This document shows, piece after piece, positions 44,869-55,788 of a stretch of DNA of 64,000 nt. This DNA comes from Stomorhina lunata. Lineage: Eukaryota; Arthropoda; Insecta; Diptera; Rhiniidae. The stretch covers positions 40,906,580 through 40,970,579 of the forward strand of contig OW121741.1 in assembly GCA_933228675.1 (NCBI GenBank). Direction: 5' to 3'. Positions within the stretch are counted from its first letter, which is position 1, and every line of letters starts with the position of its first letter. The translations under genes were made by a program, and so were the position numbers. The notes under the pieces are model-generated. The model was given only the letters and a program-made list of their open reading frames with translations, made no database searches and had not been told where the DNA came from.

Positions 44869-45887
44869 CTAGTTTACGATTGTAATAGTTCAGTTCCAGT
44901 TGAAGTTCCGTTCTAGTTGTACCTCCCTCGTATTACCAGTCACTGAATATGCTGTAAATATTTATATTTATTTACCATGTAATAACAGTACAACCTGTTT
45001 TATTAACATTTTTATATTTTTCGCCTTAAAATCCTCAAAGATAACTTTAAAGATTAGAGTTCTATATAAATATTTATGTATGTATGTGGTAAAATTTATG
45101 CAAGCTTTACACACATATAAAAACAGATAATGTGTTGATTCTTAGTACATTCTTACATTTATACATATAATTTATATTTATATATATCTAAGCTTAACCA
45201 TATTTTCTAATAATTTAGTTTTCTAAAACATTTTGTGGTATTTTACCGACTAGAGATTTATGCACTTATAGAAAATTATTCAATTTATGTTTGTCTTAGG
45301 ATTTAATTAATCATTAATTGTCAATGCCATGATTTGTTGAGATTGTTAAACAATATATTTATGGTAAAATTTCTTAGGTTATTTAAGTAATAATTGTTTT
45401 TGAAAAAGAAAAGATTTATTTGGAATTGAAAATATGAAAATGAAGTTTTATGGTTGTGATGTTTTTGAATCTGTTTTGCATTTGTGTTAAGGAAGAGAAA
45501 CTAAAAAAAATATTAGTTTAAACAAGTAAAAAGTTTTAAGTAGGTGTTACTTAAGGAGTCTTAGTAAGTGTCACTTAAATCTTTTTTGCCAAAGACAATA
45601 TAACGTAAAGATATTGCATTCCGTACATTTTTTTCTGTCAAATGTGAATTAAAGTGGATATAGAGCAATGAAAAACACGTAAACGCACAAACAAACACAT
45701 ATGTATTTCATGTGCACATGTGTGTGTCTTAGCTTTCTCTCATTGATTAATCGTCTCTATAAGTTGTTTCCGTATTAGAGAAAAGCGTTATACTCTCTTT
45801 TTATTAAGTTTTTAAAACGACTATACGGCAAATCAATGTATGGAAGTGCAACATAATTATAGCTTTTGAGCTTTTGCTTTTACATTA
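44869..45887. other. No recognised gene; AT-rich
   Basis: The first 60 bp hold decayed satellite units. The remainder is AT-rich, with an ATGT run near 45,075-45,087, and has no feature I can support. Confidence 0.4.
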
Positions 45888-46621
45888 GATTAGATTAGAT
45901 AGGAGGACCTCACAGAAAACTGTAAGATTATGCACAAGACCATAGGTGTTGATCCATAGTGCGTCCTCGATTAAGAAGCTTCATTTCGAGAAGCATTACC
46001 AACATTTAACACATTTTGTTTTCCTCCTTTATCAGTTCACATAAAGCTTCGACATTTTGATATATTTTATCATCTTTAGAGGATGTACGTTCTTTAGTTC
46101 TTCTAGATTCTGAAAAAAGTAAGAATCAAAACATTTAAATCGATTGTTAGATAGTGCAACACATTGACAAAGGAAGTGGTATGTATCTTCTTCTTCTTCG
46201 TTGCACCATCTACACATATCGTCATTTCTTAAGCGTATTTTTTTCAAGAAGTACCTTAAGTTATTATGTCCAGTTATGATACCTACATATATCCTTAAAT
46301 CATTTTTATCCATATTTAATATAGTTTTTTGTGTGTTAATATCTCTTGTCTGCCATAGAGCTTTCGTTTGAGTACATTGCGTTGAGTTATTCCACAATAC
46401 ATTTGATTCAGATTTAAATTTGCTTCTCATATTCTGATAAATTGAGCAGAGCGCAGGGTAAACCTCCACATATGCTGCATTTCCATTCAAGTCTGCTCCA
46501 TTGCGTGCCAATTCATCTGCTTTCTCATTGCCCAGTATATTATTATGGCCAGGTACCCAGCACAGTTTTAAGAAGTGTTGTTCGTTGAGAGCCTGTAGCT
46601 CTCTGCGACAACGGCTAACTA
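45888..46621 (-). mobile_element. 5'-truncated LINE (RNase H-bearing), 11-bp TSD
   Basis: Perfect repeats CTTTTACATTA at 45,877-45,887 and 46,622-46,632 bound a 734-bp insert. Its minus-strand 3' end carries a short TAATC-type tail (CTAATCTAATCTAATC). The reading frame inside is still open from the truncation point to its stop, which suggests a fairly recent insertion. Confidence 0.85.
46032..46620 (-). pseudogene. RNase H C-terminus and tail of a LINE polyprotein
   Basis: The frame is open for about 195 codons from the 5' truncation, so there is no genuine start. It shows LCWVPGHNNILGNEKADELARNGAD, the conserved final RNase H block with its His and Asp. Then come GHNNLRYFLKKI and DDMCRWCNEEEEDTYHFLCQC, the CxxC...HxxxxC knuckle-like motif that ends many I-group LINE proteins, and the stop near 46,032. 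Everything upstream (endonuclease, RT, most of RNase H) is absent. Confidence 0.8.
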
Positions 46622-46765
46622 CTTTTACATTACATTCACAATAGGAACGTATGATGAATATAATTTATCTCTAAAAATCCAACAAGTGTACGCCACATCT
46701 TCTTAAAAACTGTAATGATAAAGTTCTCTTGGAAACATACAAACTTTGTATGCCTTATACAATAT

Positions 46766-47371
46766 TGTCACGAATTTTTAAGTTATCCCCATTGTGCAAT
46801 TTTCACTATTTATAATTCTTCCCCTAGTTTTCTAGAATGTTCTGTTGGTTTTGCTGTCAGTCTGTTTGTGTCTATAAACAGAGCAACATTTTTCTCTTAT
46901 TTGCTGTAAAGAGTAGGGCAACATTTTGCGCTTTTATCTATCGTCTCTCTCTCTCTCTGTGGTTGTTAACTTCTATTTGTACAACGTATGTGTGAGCGTG
47001 TTCTTGATCATATGAGAATGGCACATGCATGTACATTCGTAAGCCGCATTGTTAGTGTTATCGACGACAGCAGCTCTTTGTTTACAACTGCAGAAAGTGC
47101 TAAAAAATCACTTCTCTACTATAAAAGCCGGACGAACTGATATCTTGGCAGAGTTTTAATTGAGACGCGTATAAAAGAACATTGATACTAAGAATATTTG
47201 TCAAACAGTTTTGTTAAATGTGTTTAAAGTGACTAACTCTAAAGTTAATAAAAATATAACTTTGTAAAACGATATAAAGTGTTTTAATTCTGTTTACGCT
47301 TGCTTGCAGCAAGAATTCCTTTCACGTGTTTTAGGAAAAAATTTGACAAAATATTAAGGAAAAACTTGACA
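46766..47371 (+). mobile_element. Candidate solo LTR
   Basis: Runs from TGTCACGAATTTTT to ...AAAAACTTGACA, short imperfect inverted ends of TG...CA type. Inside are a TATA box (TATAAAA, 47,120-47,126) and, about 120 bp on, a polyadenylation signal AATAAA (47,247-47,252), the U3-R-U5 order of an LTR. ATAT lies at both edges, but the right one is in an AT microsatellite, so the 4-bp TSD is not independent evidence. No internal retroviral-type sequence or second LTR was found. Confidence 0.45.
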
Positions 47372-48164
47372 ATATATATATATATATATATATATATAGA
47401 GTGCATCAATATACTCCTGTAAATCCATCTGTGTGAACGATTTTAGGTACAGATCGCTGTTTTGGAAACAAATTTATACATTGGCAGTGGGACTTATGTA
47501 TTTAACTATAGCACCCATTTCAAACTTTCTCTCAAAAGTCATATAGTTCGCCTCCTAGTAGTGCACCCTGGGTAACGTTAAATGAACTATAGTGTTCGTA
47601 AGACAAACATTTTGCGTTACTTCCTTTCTCGTAACATGACAGAAGAAAATATTGATGTTATTCTACTTTTTGAAATAAAACGAATGAATTGCCATTGTTT
47701 CTTACGACGAAAATAGATTATGGTAAACCTCCCCCTCGTCTTCAATACAATGGATATCGGCACCTTCTCTTCATAGACCTTATTCTACTCATCTTTGCTT
47801 TGTATCTTCATAAAATTTTATTCCATGATCCGCCAAATGTGTTCTACTAAAAAATTTCGCATAAAGCCCAGTTTCGCTTACTTATACGTGAAATTGGAAT
47901 CAAAATCTCAATTATATATAAATGTTGTTCGCAATTCTAGACAAAACTTCCGAAAAGTAATCAGGAAAAGTTTCTAAAGACCTCGCTTTATATCCCCTAA
48001 TCATCAATTTATGACCGTTTTGTTGGCTTGGTTACACATTTAAGAACTATCTGAAAAGGATTTCGAAAGCAATATATCCCATGGTAGAACGATAATATCG
48101 ACAGACTATACAATGAATTCTGCTCAAATCACGCTAAGAGCCTGTTAACGAACTATGTTTATAC
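47372..48164. other. AT microsatellite, then unassigned sequence
   Basis: An AT run occupies 47,372-47,398. Beyond it I see no recognisable ORF; a very decayed transposase is possible at 47,650-48,100 but not supportable. Confidence 0.35.
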
Positions 48165-48292
48165 CCACCATCAATTAAGATTGTCACTGCGTTTGCAATT
48201 TTCTTAATATTAGCTCAAAAACCAAAATGTATGTATATTCTGAGGGGGTGTGTGTCCGCCTGCCAGTCAAATGGAAGCACGATAGCGCCTTA
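48165..48292 (+). mobile_element. Type-1 mini-me-like head fragment (T1e)
   Basis: Begins ACCCACCATCAATTAAGATT and reaches a GTCY-like remnant, then is cut by the minus-strand copy that starts AACAAGTAAGAATG. Confidence 0.6.
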
Positions 48293-50285
48293 AACAAGTA
48301 AGAATGTTATATTCGGCTTTGCCGAATCTTATATATCCACCATCAAGTTGTGTTGAATTCAGAAACAGGGTGCAGCTAATTCAAAATCTGGACCGAAACT
48401 GAAAAAATCGCTAAGATAATGCCGTAGCTTTATAGTTCAACATTAAAAAATATTTTAGTGGTTTCCCCAGTATTTACTTTGATCAAAATTCGGTCTAATA
48501 ACCGGGTATAGTTTTACATTAATAAGTTGTTAAATACATTTCGTTGTGCTTAATTTGCAGTTAGGCTGAACACGTTAATAGTAATAAGGCAGGTCCATAT
48601 ATTTCGTTAGGAGTTCCTAATGCATTCATCATATATAAAGTCTGGACTCAACATTGATTGATGCCTATCTAATTTCATAGGTGCAATCTTAATATAATAA
48701 ATGTACCTCCAAATCTTTTTGATTGTAGATATAAAAAGGGGATGATATATATATATAAGAATTATAGCCAAATGTTGACCGATTGTAACAAAATTTTACA
48801 CACTGGCTGGTATATATATAGAGCTTATTCTTGCAAAATTTAGTGGCCATAGCTATCATAGTTTCTAATTTAATAGCTTTTAACTGGCCTTTGCCAAAAT
48901 TTTTGGTTTCCGTGAGTGTTTTTTTATATGAAAGCTAAAGTCAAATATGGACTGATTCCTATAAAATTTGATAAACTGATCATAAACTTCCCTATTTTCA
49001 ATTTAATTGTCATAGCTATTACAATTGTATTCAATTTATCAGCATTAATGTGTTTCCCGGGGCGGGGTTATATGGGAGCTCTAACTAATATTGAACCGAT
49101 TTTGTCCATTTTCAACACACATCCTTTTCAAGATATCCAAAATACTTTTGTCAAATTTTGTCCCTCTAGCTCTTTTCGTTAAGGCGCTATCGTGCTTTTA
49201 TCTGATGGACAGACGGACATAAACAACCTTTTCTTTATGTATTTTTGTGTTTCCATAAGTTTTTTATATGGAAGCTATGGTCAAATAGTGACCGATTGTG
49301 ACAAAATGTTGCACACTGGCTGGCATTGACTTCCTTGTGCTTAATTTAATCTTACTAGCTCTTGTAGTTAAGGAGCTATCATGATTTTATCTGATGGACA
49401 GACGGATTATAATTCCCCTTTTCTTTTTGAATTTTTGTGTTTTCGTAAGTTTTTTATATGGGAGCTAGGTCAAATGGTGACCGATTGTGACAAAATTTTG
49501 CACACTGGCTGGCATTGACATAAGAATTTCTTGTGCCAAATTTAGTGGTTATATCTGTTATACTTTTAGATTTATTGGCCTCCAGCTCTTTTCGTTAAGG
49601 CACTATCGCGCTTTTATCTGATGGACAGACGGACATAAATCCCCTATTCTTTTTGTATTTTTGTGTTTCCGTAAGTTTTTTATATGAGAGCTATGGTCAA
49701 ATGGTGACCGATTGTGACAAAATTTTGTACACTTTCTGGCATTCACATAAGACTACCTTGTGCTAAATTTAGTGGCCAAACCTATTACAGTTTATTATTT
49801 ATTGGCATTTAAATGAATTTTAGGTGGAATTTAGGCTGTTTCAGTAAGTTTTTTTGTATAGGAGCTATGGTTAAAGGTAAGCCGATTTGGATTAAATTTT
49901 ATATGCTGCCCAATGTGTAAAACTTCTATGTACCAAATTGTATCATCATTGCTATTAATTGCTATAATTTGTCATATATTAGCAAATAAGCAATTAGCCT
50001 TGACAAGGTTATACGGGAGCTATGGTCAAATGTGAACCGATTTTGCCGAATTTCAATATCAAAATTTTCCAAGAAATGTCAAATTTCTGTGACCTATATC
50101 CATTCGTTAAGGTTTAATCGTGCCGACAACAGACAGGCGGACAGACAGACGGACATTGCTCAATCGCCTTAGAATTTAATAAGGATTCAGAATATTATCA
50201 ATTTTGGTTTTTGAGCCAATATTAAGGAAATTACAAACGGAATGGCAGTCTCTATATACCGCCCATTCTTTTTGATGGTGGGTTT
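48293..50285 (-). mobile_element. Type-1 mini-me-like element, long copy, minus strand (T1f)
   Basis: About 2 kb. The 3' hairpin is perfect here (TTCGGC-AAA-GCCGAA on the minus strand, 48,312-48,326). It has GTCY repeats near 49,390, 49,620 and 50,130-50,155, repeated CCATAGCTCCCATATAAAAA modules, and a head ending CCACCATCAAAAAGAATGGG on the minus strand at 50,265-50,285. No coding capacity. Confidence 0.7.
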
Positions 50286-50364
50286 AAAAAGAACACCTTT
50301 GACCTTAGTTGTAAAAAGTATCGTATTGTCGGGCTTGACCGACTATAACACTTTCTTACTTGTT
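50286..50364 (+). mobile_element. Type-2 mini-me-like 3' end fragment
   Basis: AAGAACACCTTTGACC...TCGGGCTTGACCGACTATAA...CTTACTTGTT matches the end at 53,520-53,601. The weak hairpin is TCGG-GCTTGA-CCGA. Confidence 0.65.
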
Positions 50365-50937
50365 ATACCCTTCACCACCATAGGTGGAAAGAGTATTATA
50401 AGTTTGTGCTGATGTATGTAACACAGAGAAATATTTGCCTTCGACCCACCTTTTAGTATACCAATAGGCTTAGAATCACTTTCTGAGTCGATTTAGCGAT
50501 GTTCGTCCGTCCGTTTGTACGGCTGGTAGGTTAGCTGGACCCCCATATAAACCTTGTAATCAATGTACAGGTCGCAATTCTAAAGATAATTTGATGAAAT
50601 TTTGCACGGATAATTTTTTTGATAGTGGGACTATGGCTATTGAAATTCGTCAAAATAGGTCTATTATTTATGGTACCTCCCATAGGTCCCACTTCTAGGA
50701 ATTGATATATTGGCCGCAAATATCAATTTTTTGTCTTGAAATTTAAAACAAATATTGCTTATGTAAATTTAAATCACTCTTCCAAATTTCGTTGAAATCA
50801 GTCCACATTTGAGCATAGCTCCCATACAAACTCTTCTGTCAAAACGCTTAGTCCGTTTGACAGAAGACAAAAATCACTCAATTATTTGCATCATAATTTT
50901 TGTAACAACTGTAATCAATTTGGCAAATTTCTAGATA

Positions 50938-51275
50938 ACACTGCTCTACAAAATGAAACTTTTCGTGTTGTCCGGGATCACCACTATATTTTTTTTATCT
51001 GCTATAGTCCCCTGACTATAAAAATGGTCGAAATTTAAAATTTTATGGATACGATTTTTTTAAAAAAATTTTTTTCTAAAATTTGTCATTTTTAAAAAAG
51101 GAGATCCATTGATATTACCATATCTCCAAAACGGGCTGTCCGATTTTGTTGGGGGAAACTGCATATAATAGCAAATTAAATTGCCTTTAAATTGTCTGTA
51201 TACAATTCTTTTAAATGCTTATTGGTTTCAGAGTTATTTGCATCGAGATATAAAAAAATCGATTTTTTGTATTAA
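50938..51275. repeat. Left TIR of the 2.46-kb element
   Basis: Pairs with 53,050-53,400 as described for the element. The match is best at the outermost 6 bp and at 51,030-51,075. Confidence 0.65.
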
Positions 51276-51813
51276 AAGTTTCCATTTTTTTTCCATTTTT
51301 TAATTCGTAAAAAATCGAAAATGACAAAAACGTACGATTTTTTTACGTGATTGCAAAACTGTGAATATTCCAAATAAGCCAAGCTGTATTTCATGAAGAT
51401 CTATGCATAAACGGTAATTTTATTAATACTTAAGTGAATGAAGTGAAAATACGTAATTTTTGTACAAGTAAGCCGTATGAAGCCTATTGTTAAAAAAAGA
51501 AGTCACAATTTTGAAGCCAATTTCATAAAATTTGGCACAGGTTATTTTTTGCTACAAGAGCAAAGCCTGTTTTAATAGTATAAAATCGTCCATACTTGTG
51601 GGCTACCTTCCATAGAACCTTCTTCCCGGAATATAGTTTTATGTTCCTCAAATCAAAAAATTTCCTTCTATCTACATAGAAATAAACCTTATCTCACATA
51701 TTAACCTGCTATCGGAAATTTTTTAAATGTAAATAGTGAAGTTTTATATTTTTGTTTATTTAGCTACGCTACCTTTATTAAAGAAATGGTGTAAAATTTA
51801 GTAGTTTAAGTAT

Positions 51814-52785
51814 TTAAAAATAGTTTCTACATTTTGCTTGTCTACTGTAATTTTCCGAATTTGATTCTCGTATAAGAAACCAAATATAGTCCCCCATCAT
51901 ATTTTCGTTCCAGAATCCTTGATAACGCTCCTCCATTGACTTAAGTTGTTGGTGAAATCGTTCTCCATGCTCATCACTGACATCACCAAGGTTTGGAGGA
52001 AAAAAATCCAAGTGGGAGTGTAAGAAATGAATTTTTAGAGACATGTTTGCACCTGGAATTATATGAATATGTATTTAGAGGTTAAAATTATGACGAATAA
52101 AAAATCATATCATATTCCTACTTACCGATTTTTGAATAGTTGGCTAGTAAATCAGAAATGATTTCTTTATAATTTGGACTCCGATTATTTCCTAAAAAGT
52201 TCGAAACAATCAGTCGAAATGAGTTCCAAGCAGCCTTTTCATCGGATGATAGTAACGTCTCGAATGTTGAGCTTTGTAGTAGTTTTCGGATTTGTGGACC
52301 ATCAAAAACACCTTCAGAAATTTTAGAAGTGGATAATTTTGGGAATATTGTTTTTATATAATTGAATGCCTTTTCATTTTTGTTTAGAGCTTTAACAAAA
52401 TTCTTGACCAATCCAAGCTTGATATGCAATGGCGGAAAAATCACATTCTCCTTTTTTACTAGAGCAGCATATTTTATATTGTGTGTGCCTACTTCATTAT
52501 TGGTTCTTGCTGGCCAGTCCTTCTTTATATAATGTGCGCTTCGATCTCGGCTATCCCAAAGTCAGAGAAAACAACAATGTTTTGTGTAACCACCTTGTAG
52601 TCCAGTCAATAAAGCTACCACTTTCAAGTCGCAACATACTTTCCAATCGTATTTTTCATAATTAATATATTTTAAAAGTTTAGACATGGTTTCATAAGTC
52701 TCCTTTGTATTAACGGCATGTGCGATGGGTATTGATGGCTTCCGATTGCCATTGTGTAATAAAACAGCTTTAAATTAATTCCAGG
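51814..52785 (-). pseudogene. Spliced gene of unknown function, 5'-truncated and broken
   Basis: Exon 1 (about 52,770-52,126) reads KAVLLHNGNRKPSIPIAHAV, ETYETMSKLLKYINYEKYDW, CDLKVVALLTGLQGGYTKHC, an in-frame TGA (52,562-52,564, where I would expect Cys), WDSRDRSAHYIKKDWPART, then FPPLHIKLGLVKNFVKALNK and FDGPQIRKLL. A 73-nt GT-AG intron (52,125-52,053) splits a codon. Exon 2 gives NMSLKIHFLHSHLDFFPPNL, GDVSDEHGERFHQQLKSMEE and GDYIWFLIRE to a stop at 51,814, with AATAAA about 35 nt on. The frame is lost just before KAVLL (1-nt deletion or an upstream splice site) and no earlier exon is visible. I recall similar uncharacterised multi-copy proteins in arthropods (memory only); function unknown. 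Confidence 0.7.
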
Positions 52786-53049
52786 TATAACAGTTTCTAT
52801 GACCGAGTGATAAAATTAAATTTTTTAATTTTTATGATTTAAAAAGACAAAGTTGCGCAAAATGTCATACCTTAATGAATTTAGTCAAAAACAATAATAG
52901 GCTTAATATGCCAAATTTTTGCTAAATTGGGTATTTTCACTTTATTGTCAATAAAACATTTATTGATGTATTTTCACGAAACAAGGCTTCACTTATTTAT
53001 AAGATTCACAGCTTTAACACCGTGAAATAAAAATGGCAAGTTTTTGAAA

Positions 53050-53400
53050 CTTTCGATTTTTTATGAATTTTTGAAAAATAAAGATTTTTCGATTTTGCAA
53101 AAAAAAAACTTTTTTTTATATTTTTATGTCAATAACTCCACAACCGTCTTAACAAGACTTAAAGAAAATTTTGTGGTGAATCCGCTCGTGTTCCTCTCAA
53201 CGAATTTGGATAAGCCGTTTCCAAGTTACAATAAAATAAATGGAACGACCTCTGTGAAAATCCGTAATTTTAGAAAAAAATTTAAAAAGAAAATCGTATC
53301 CATAAAATTTTAAATTTTGGGTGTTTTTGTACTTAGGGGGCCATAATACATCGAAATTAAATAGTTAGACTTCAAACCAATTTTTGCTGTTGACCAGTGT
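53050..53400. repeat. Right TIR of the 2.46-kb element
   Basis: Inverted partner of the left TIR. The short plus-strand ORF at 53,044-53,313 lies wholly inside this repeat and is not a gene. Confidence 0.65.
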
Positions 53401-53601
53401 AATCGATCCACATTTGACCCTAGCTCTCATATAAGTCGAAATGTCGGCAACAGCTTAAATATATAAGTTTTGAGAAAATGTTTGTATGATGGCAGAATTT
53501 AGCAAATATTTGTCTTTCTACACTAAAAAGAACACCTTTCCCTTATTGGTAAAGGGTATTGTATGTTCGGGCTTGACCGACTATAGCACTTTCTTACTTG
53601 T

Positions 53602-54468
53602 TTTTATTTTATTTTTTTTTCTCCTTAAAAATTAGAAAAAACACAAAACAAAGAGTTTTTCCTGAAAAGCGACGAAAAACAATTATGTTGTTTAATCTCC
53701 GAAAAAACAATATAGTTTAAAAAAAAATTCTTTTAGTTTTAATAAAATCTTCCATCAACAAATAACATCTTATGCTCAGTGACCTACATTCGAGTAGATA
53801 GCAAAATTAAAAAAAAAATGAAATAAATTTTAAGTAAAAAATCTTCTGTAACATTTTCCTCAACACACAAGAAACATAAAAATCAATTTAAAATTGAAGA
53901 AAAAAATGTTTCATTTAAAATGCTTGTAACTAAGTGTATAAATGCTTAAGAGCTTTCTTAAACAGGACTACTTAAATACTATACGATACAAAATACAATA
54001 CGAGAATATCTATATGTAATCTCAAATAAAACGTACTTGTACATTTTAATTTAAAACTTTAATTAAAGAAAAATTCTACACGAAACAGGTACTACTTTCA
54101 GGTAAATGTCGGCGTGCAAGATACCAATGCATGAGGAAGTGATAGAAAAACAAAGTTTAAATTAACAACGTGCTTACAGATCCTTAAAGATACATATTAT
54201 ATCAGGGAAAATCTAAAAAATACAAAAAGTAACATGTACTAAAATTAAACTTGTAGACGTTTCTTTCATTTCGCATAACTTTACATTCTTTAGCGAGTTT
54301 GTAAATAATTCGATAGAGAAAAGCAAAAATAAATACAGTTCTAAATAAACAACCAAAAAGTCAAAAACTCATCAAGGAAACGGAAACATTATGTCTATGC
54401 CTCACCCCACTACTCCCTTCATGTTTAACTCCCTTCATATAGTTTGTGTCATTTTACAGTATTTTTAT
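53602..54468. other. No recognised feature; AT-rich
   Basis: Poly-A and poly-T rich. No domain-bearing ORF, no tandem repeat. Confidence 0.4.
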
Positions 54469-54803
54469 ACCCACCATCAAAAAGAATGGGGGGTATATTG
54501 AGATTGTCATTCCGTTTGTAATTTCCTTAATATTTATTGGTTCAAAAACAAAAACGATATACATATATTCTGAATCCTTATAAAATTCTAAGACGATTGA
54601 GCGATGTCCGCCTGTCTGTCTGTTGAAATCACGATAACGCCTAAACGAAAGGAGCTAGCTCATTCTTCATCTCTGAGAAAATGTTGGTATTGAAATTGGG
54701 CGAAATCGGTTTACATTTGATCATAGCTCCCGTATAACCTCGTCTAGGCTAATCGCTTATTTGTTAATAAATCTTATATTCTTAAACGAGCAATAATTGT
54801 ATG

Positions 54804-54807
<4 letters not shown>

Positions 54808-54889
<82 letters not shown>
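54808..54889. repeat. TA microsatellite
   Basis: About 40 TA units with one TAC interruption at 54,869-54,870. A TA tract in this position is typical of mini-me/DINE-type elements. Confidence 0.95.
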
Positions 54890-55788
54890 GAATGACTATC
54901 TCGAAAACGGCTCAAACGATTTTCATATTTTCAATTTCGATAAAATTTGGACAGTAGGTATCTTTTTCGATGTATAGGTCGAAGAAGAAGGGACTTTTGG
55001 AACCTTTGCCTCTAAGAGGGTAAAAACGGGTAAAAATGGGAAAAAATCGAAAACGCTATATCTCCTTAAGTAATAGGTATAGAAACAAAATTTAAATTAC
55101 GTTTTAAACAGCTATGAAAATAAACGGACAGGTGTTTGGTACTTTTTTGAAACTATGTTCGATAAGGGGTTAAAAAGGGTGAAAATAGTTTTTTTGGTAC
55201 CTTTTTAACCCACTCTTATATTTTAAACTAAGGAATATAGAAAGAAACTTTGTGCTGCAATCAATAGATGTGAAAGAAATATTGAACACGTATTTGGTAC
55301 TTTTTTGATTTTGTGGCCAAAATGTGTAAAAAAGGGATAAACTGATAACTTAACATCTACAAAAGTAATATGAATAGGAAAATTATGTTAACTGCTTTCT
55401 AATAAAATGTACCGAATTCAATTGGTACCAAAGTAGTACCAATTATGCATATGGAACTTTTTGAAATTAGGGGATAAAAAGGGGAAAAAATTAGTAATGT
55501 TATAACTTTAAAACAAATGAATGTTTGTCTGTATGTATGTTCTTTATAGAATAGTAAACTGTGAATTTGATCATGTTATGCTCTTTAGCAAAGATGTTGC
55601 GGATAAACCGGCGGAGGTTTTTAAGTTGGTAAACCGAGTTTCCGACAGGTGGCGCCACTGAAAATTACTAAAAATTAATTAAATAGTAAACTGTACATTT
55701 TACCATACTATGATCTTTTGCAAAGTTGTAGCGCATGAGCCGGCGAATGCGTTTTAATTGGTGTGAATAATTTCCGACAGGTGGCGCT

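Larger units (their letters stand above)
50938..53400 (-). mobile_element. 2.46-kb element with long TIRs carrying a spliced gene
   Basis: The outer ends read ACACTGCTCTACAAAATG (50,938) and, inverted, ACACTGGTCAACAGCAAAA (53,400). About 95 bp in, both ends share the identical stretch AAATTTAAAATTTTATGGAT continuing ACGATTTT. Further blocks still match at about 60-70 percent by eye for roughly 300 bp, for example AACGGGCTGTCCGATTTTGT against AACGGCTTATCCAAATTCGT. These are long, diverged TIRs of one DNA-transposon-like unit. The only recognisable gene in it is at 51,814-52,785. The TSD is unclear (CTAGAT left, AATCGATC right), so the superfamily cannot be assigned. Confidence 0.7.
50365..53601 (+). 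mobile_element. Type-2 mini-me-like element, split by a TIR element
   Basis: The head TTATACCCTTCACCACCATA, with GTTCGTCCGTCCGTTTGTAC at 50,500, runs to 50,937. The 3' part resumes at 53,401 (AATCGATCCACATTTGACCC) and ends ...GGGCTTGACCGACTATAGCA, CTTTCTTACTTGTT. The type-1 modules have the same order, so the 2.46-kb middle is an insertion. Confidence 0.65.

Noticed and set aside
47650..48100. A third decayed transposase
   Set aside because: No conserved block could be matched with confidence in any frame.
51814..52044. The two short minus-strand ORFs (51,814-52,044 and 52,118-52,444) as separate small genes
   Set aside because: A GT-AG intron joins them in frame and the second begins inside a conserved-looking block, so they are exons of one broken gene.
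55668..55788. C-terminal ~40 codons of the LINE endonuclease ORF as a natural protein tail
   Set aside because: They are encoded by the host ~130-bp repeat, and the same text occurs at 34,250-34,353 without any LINE.
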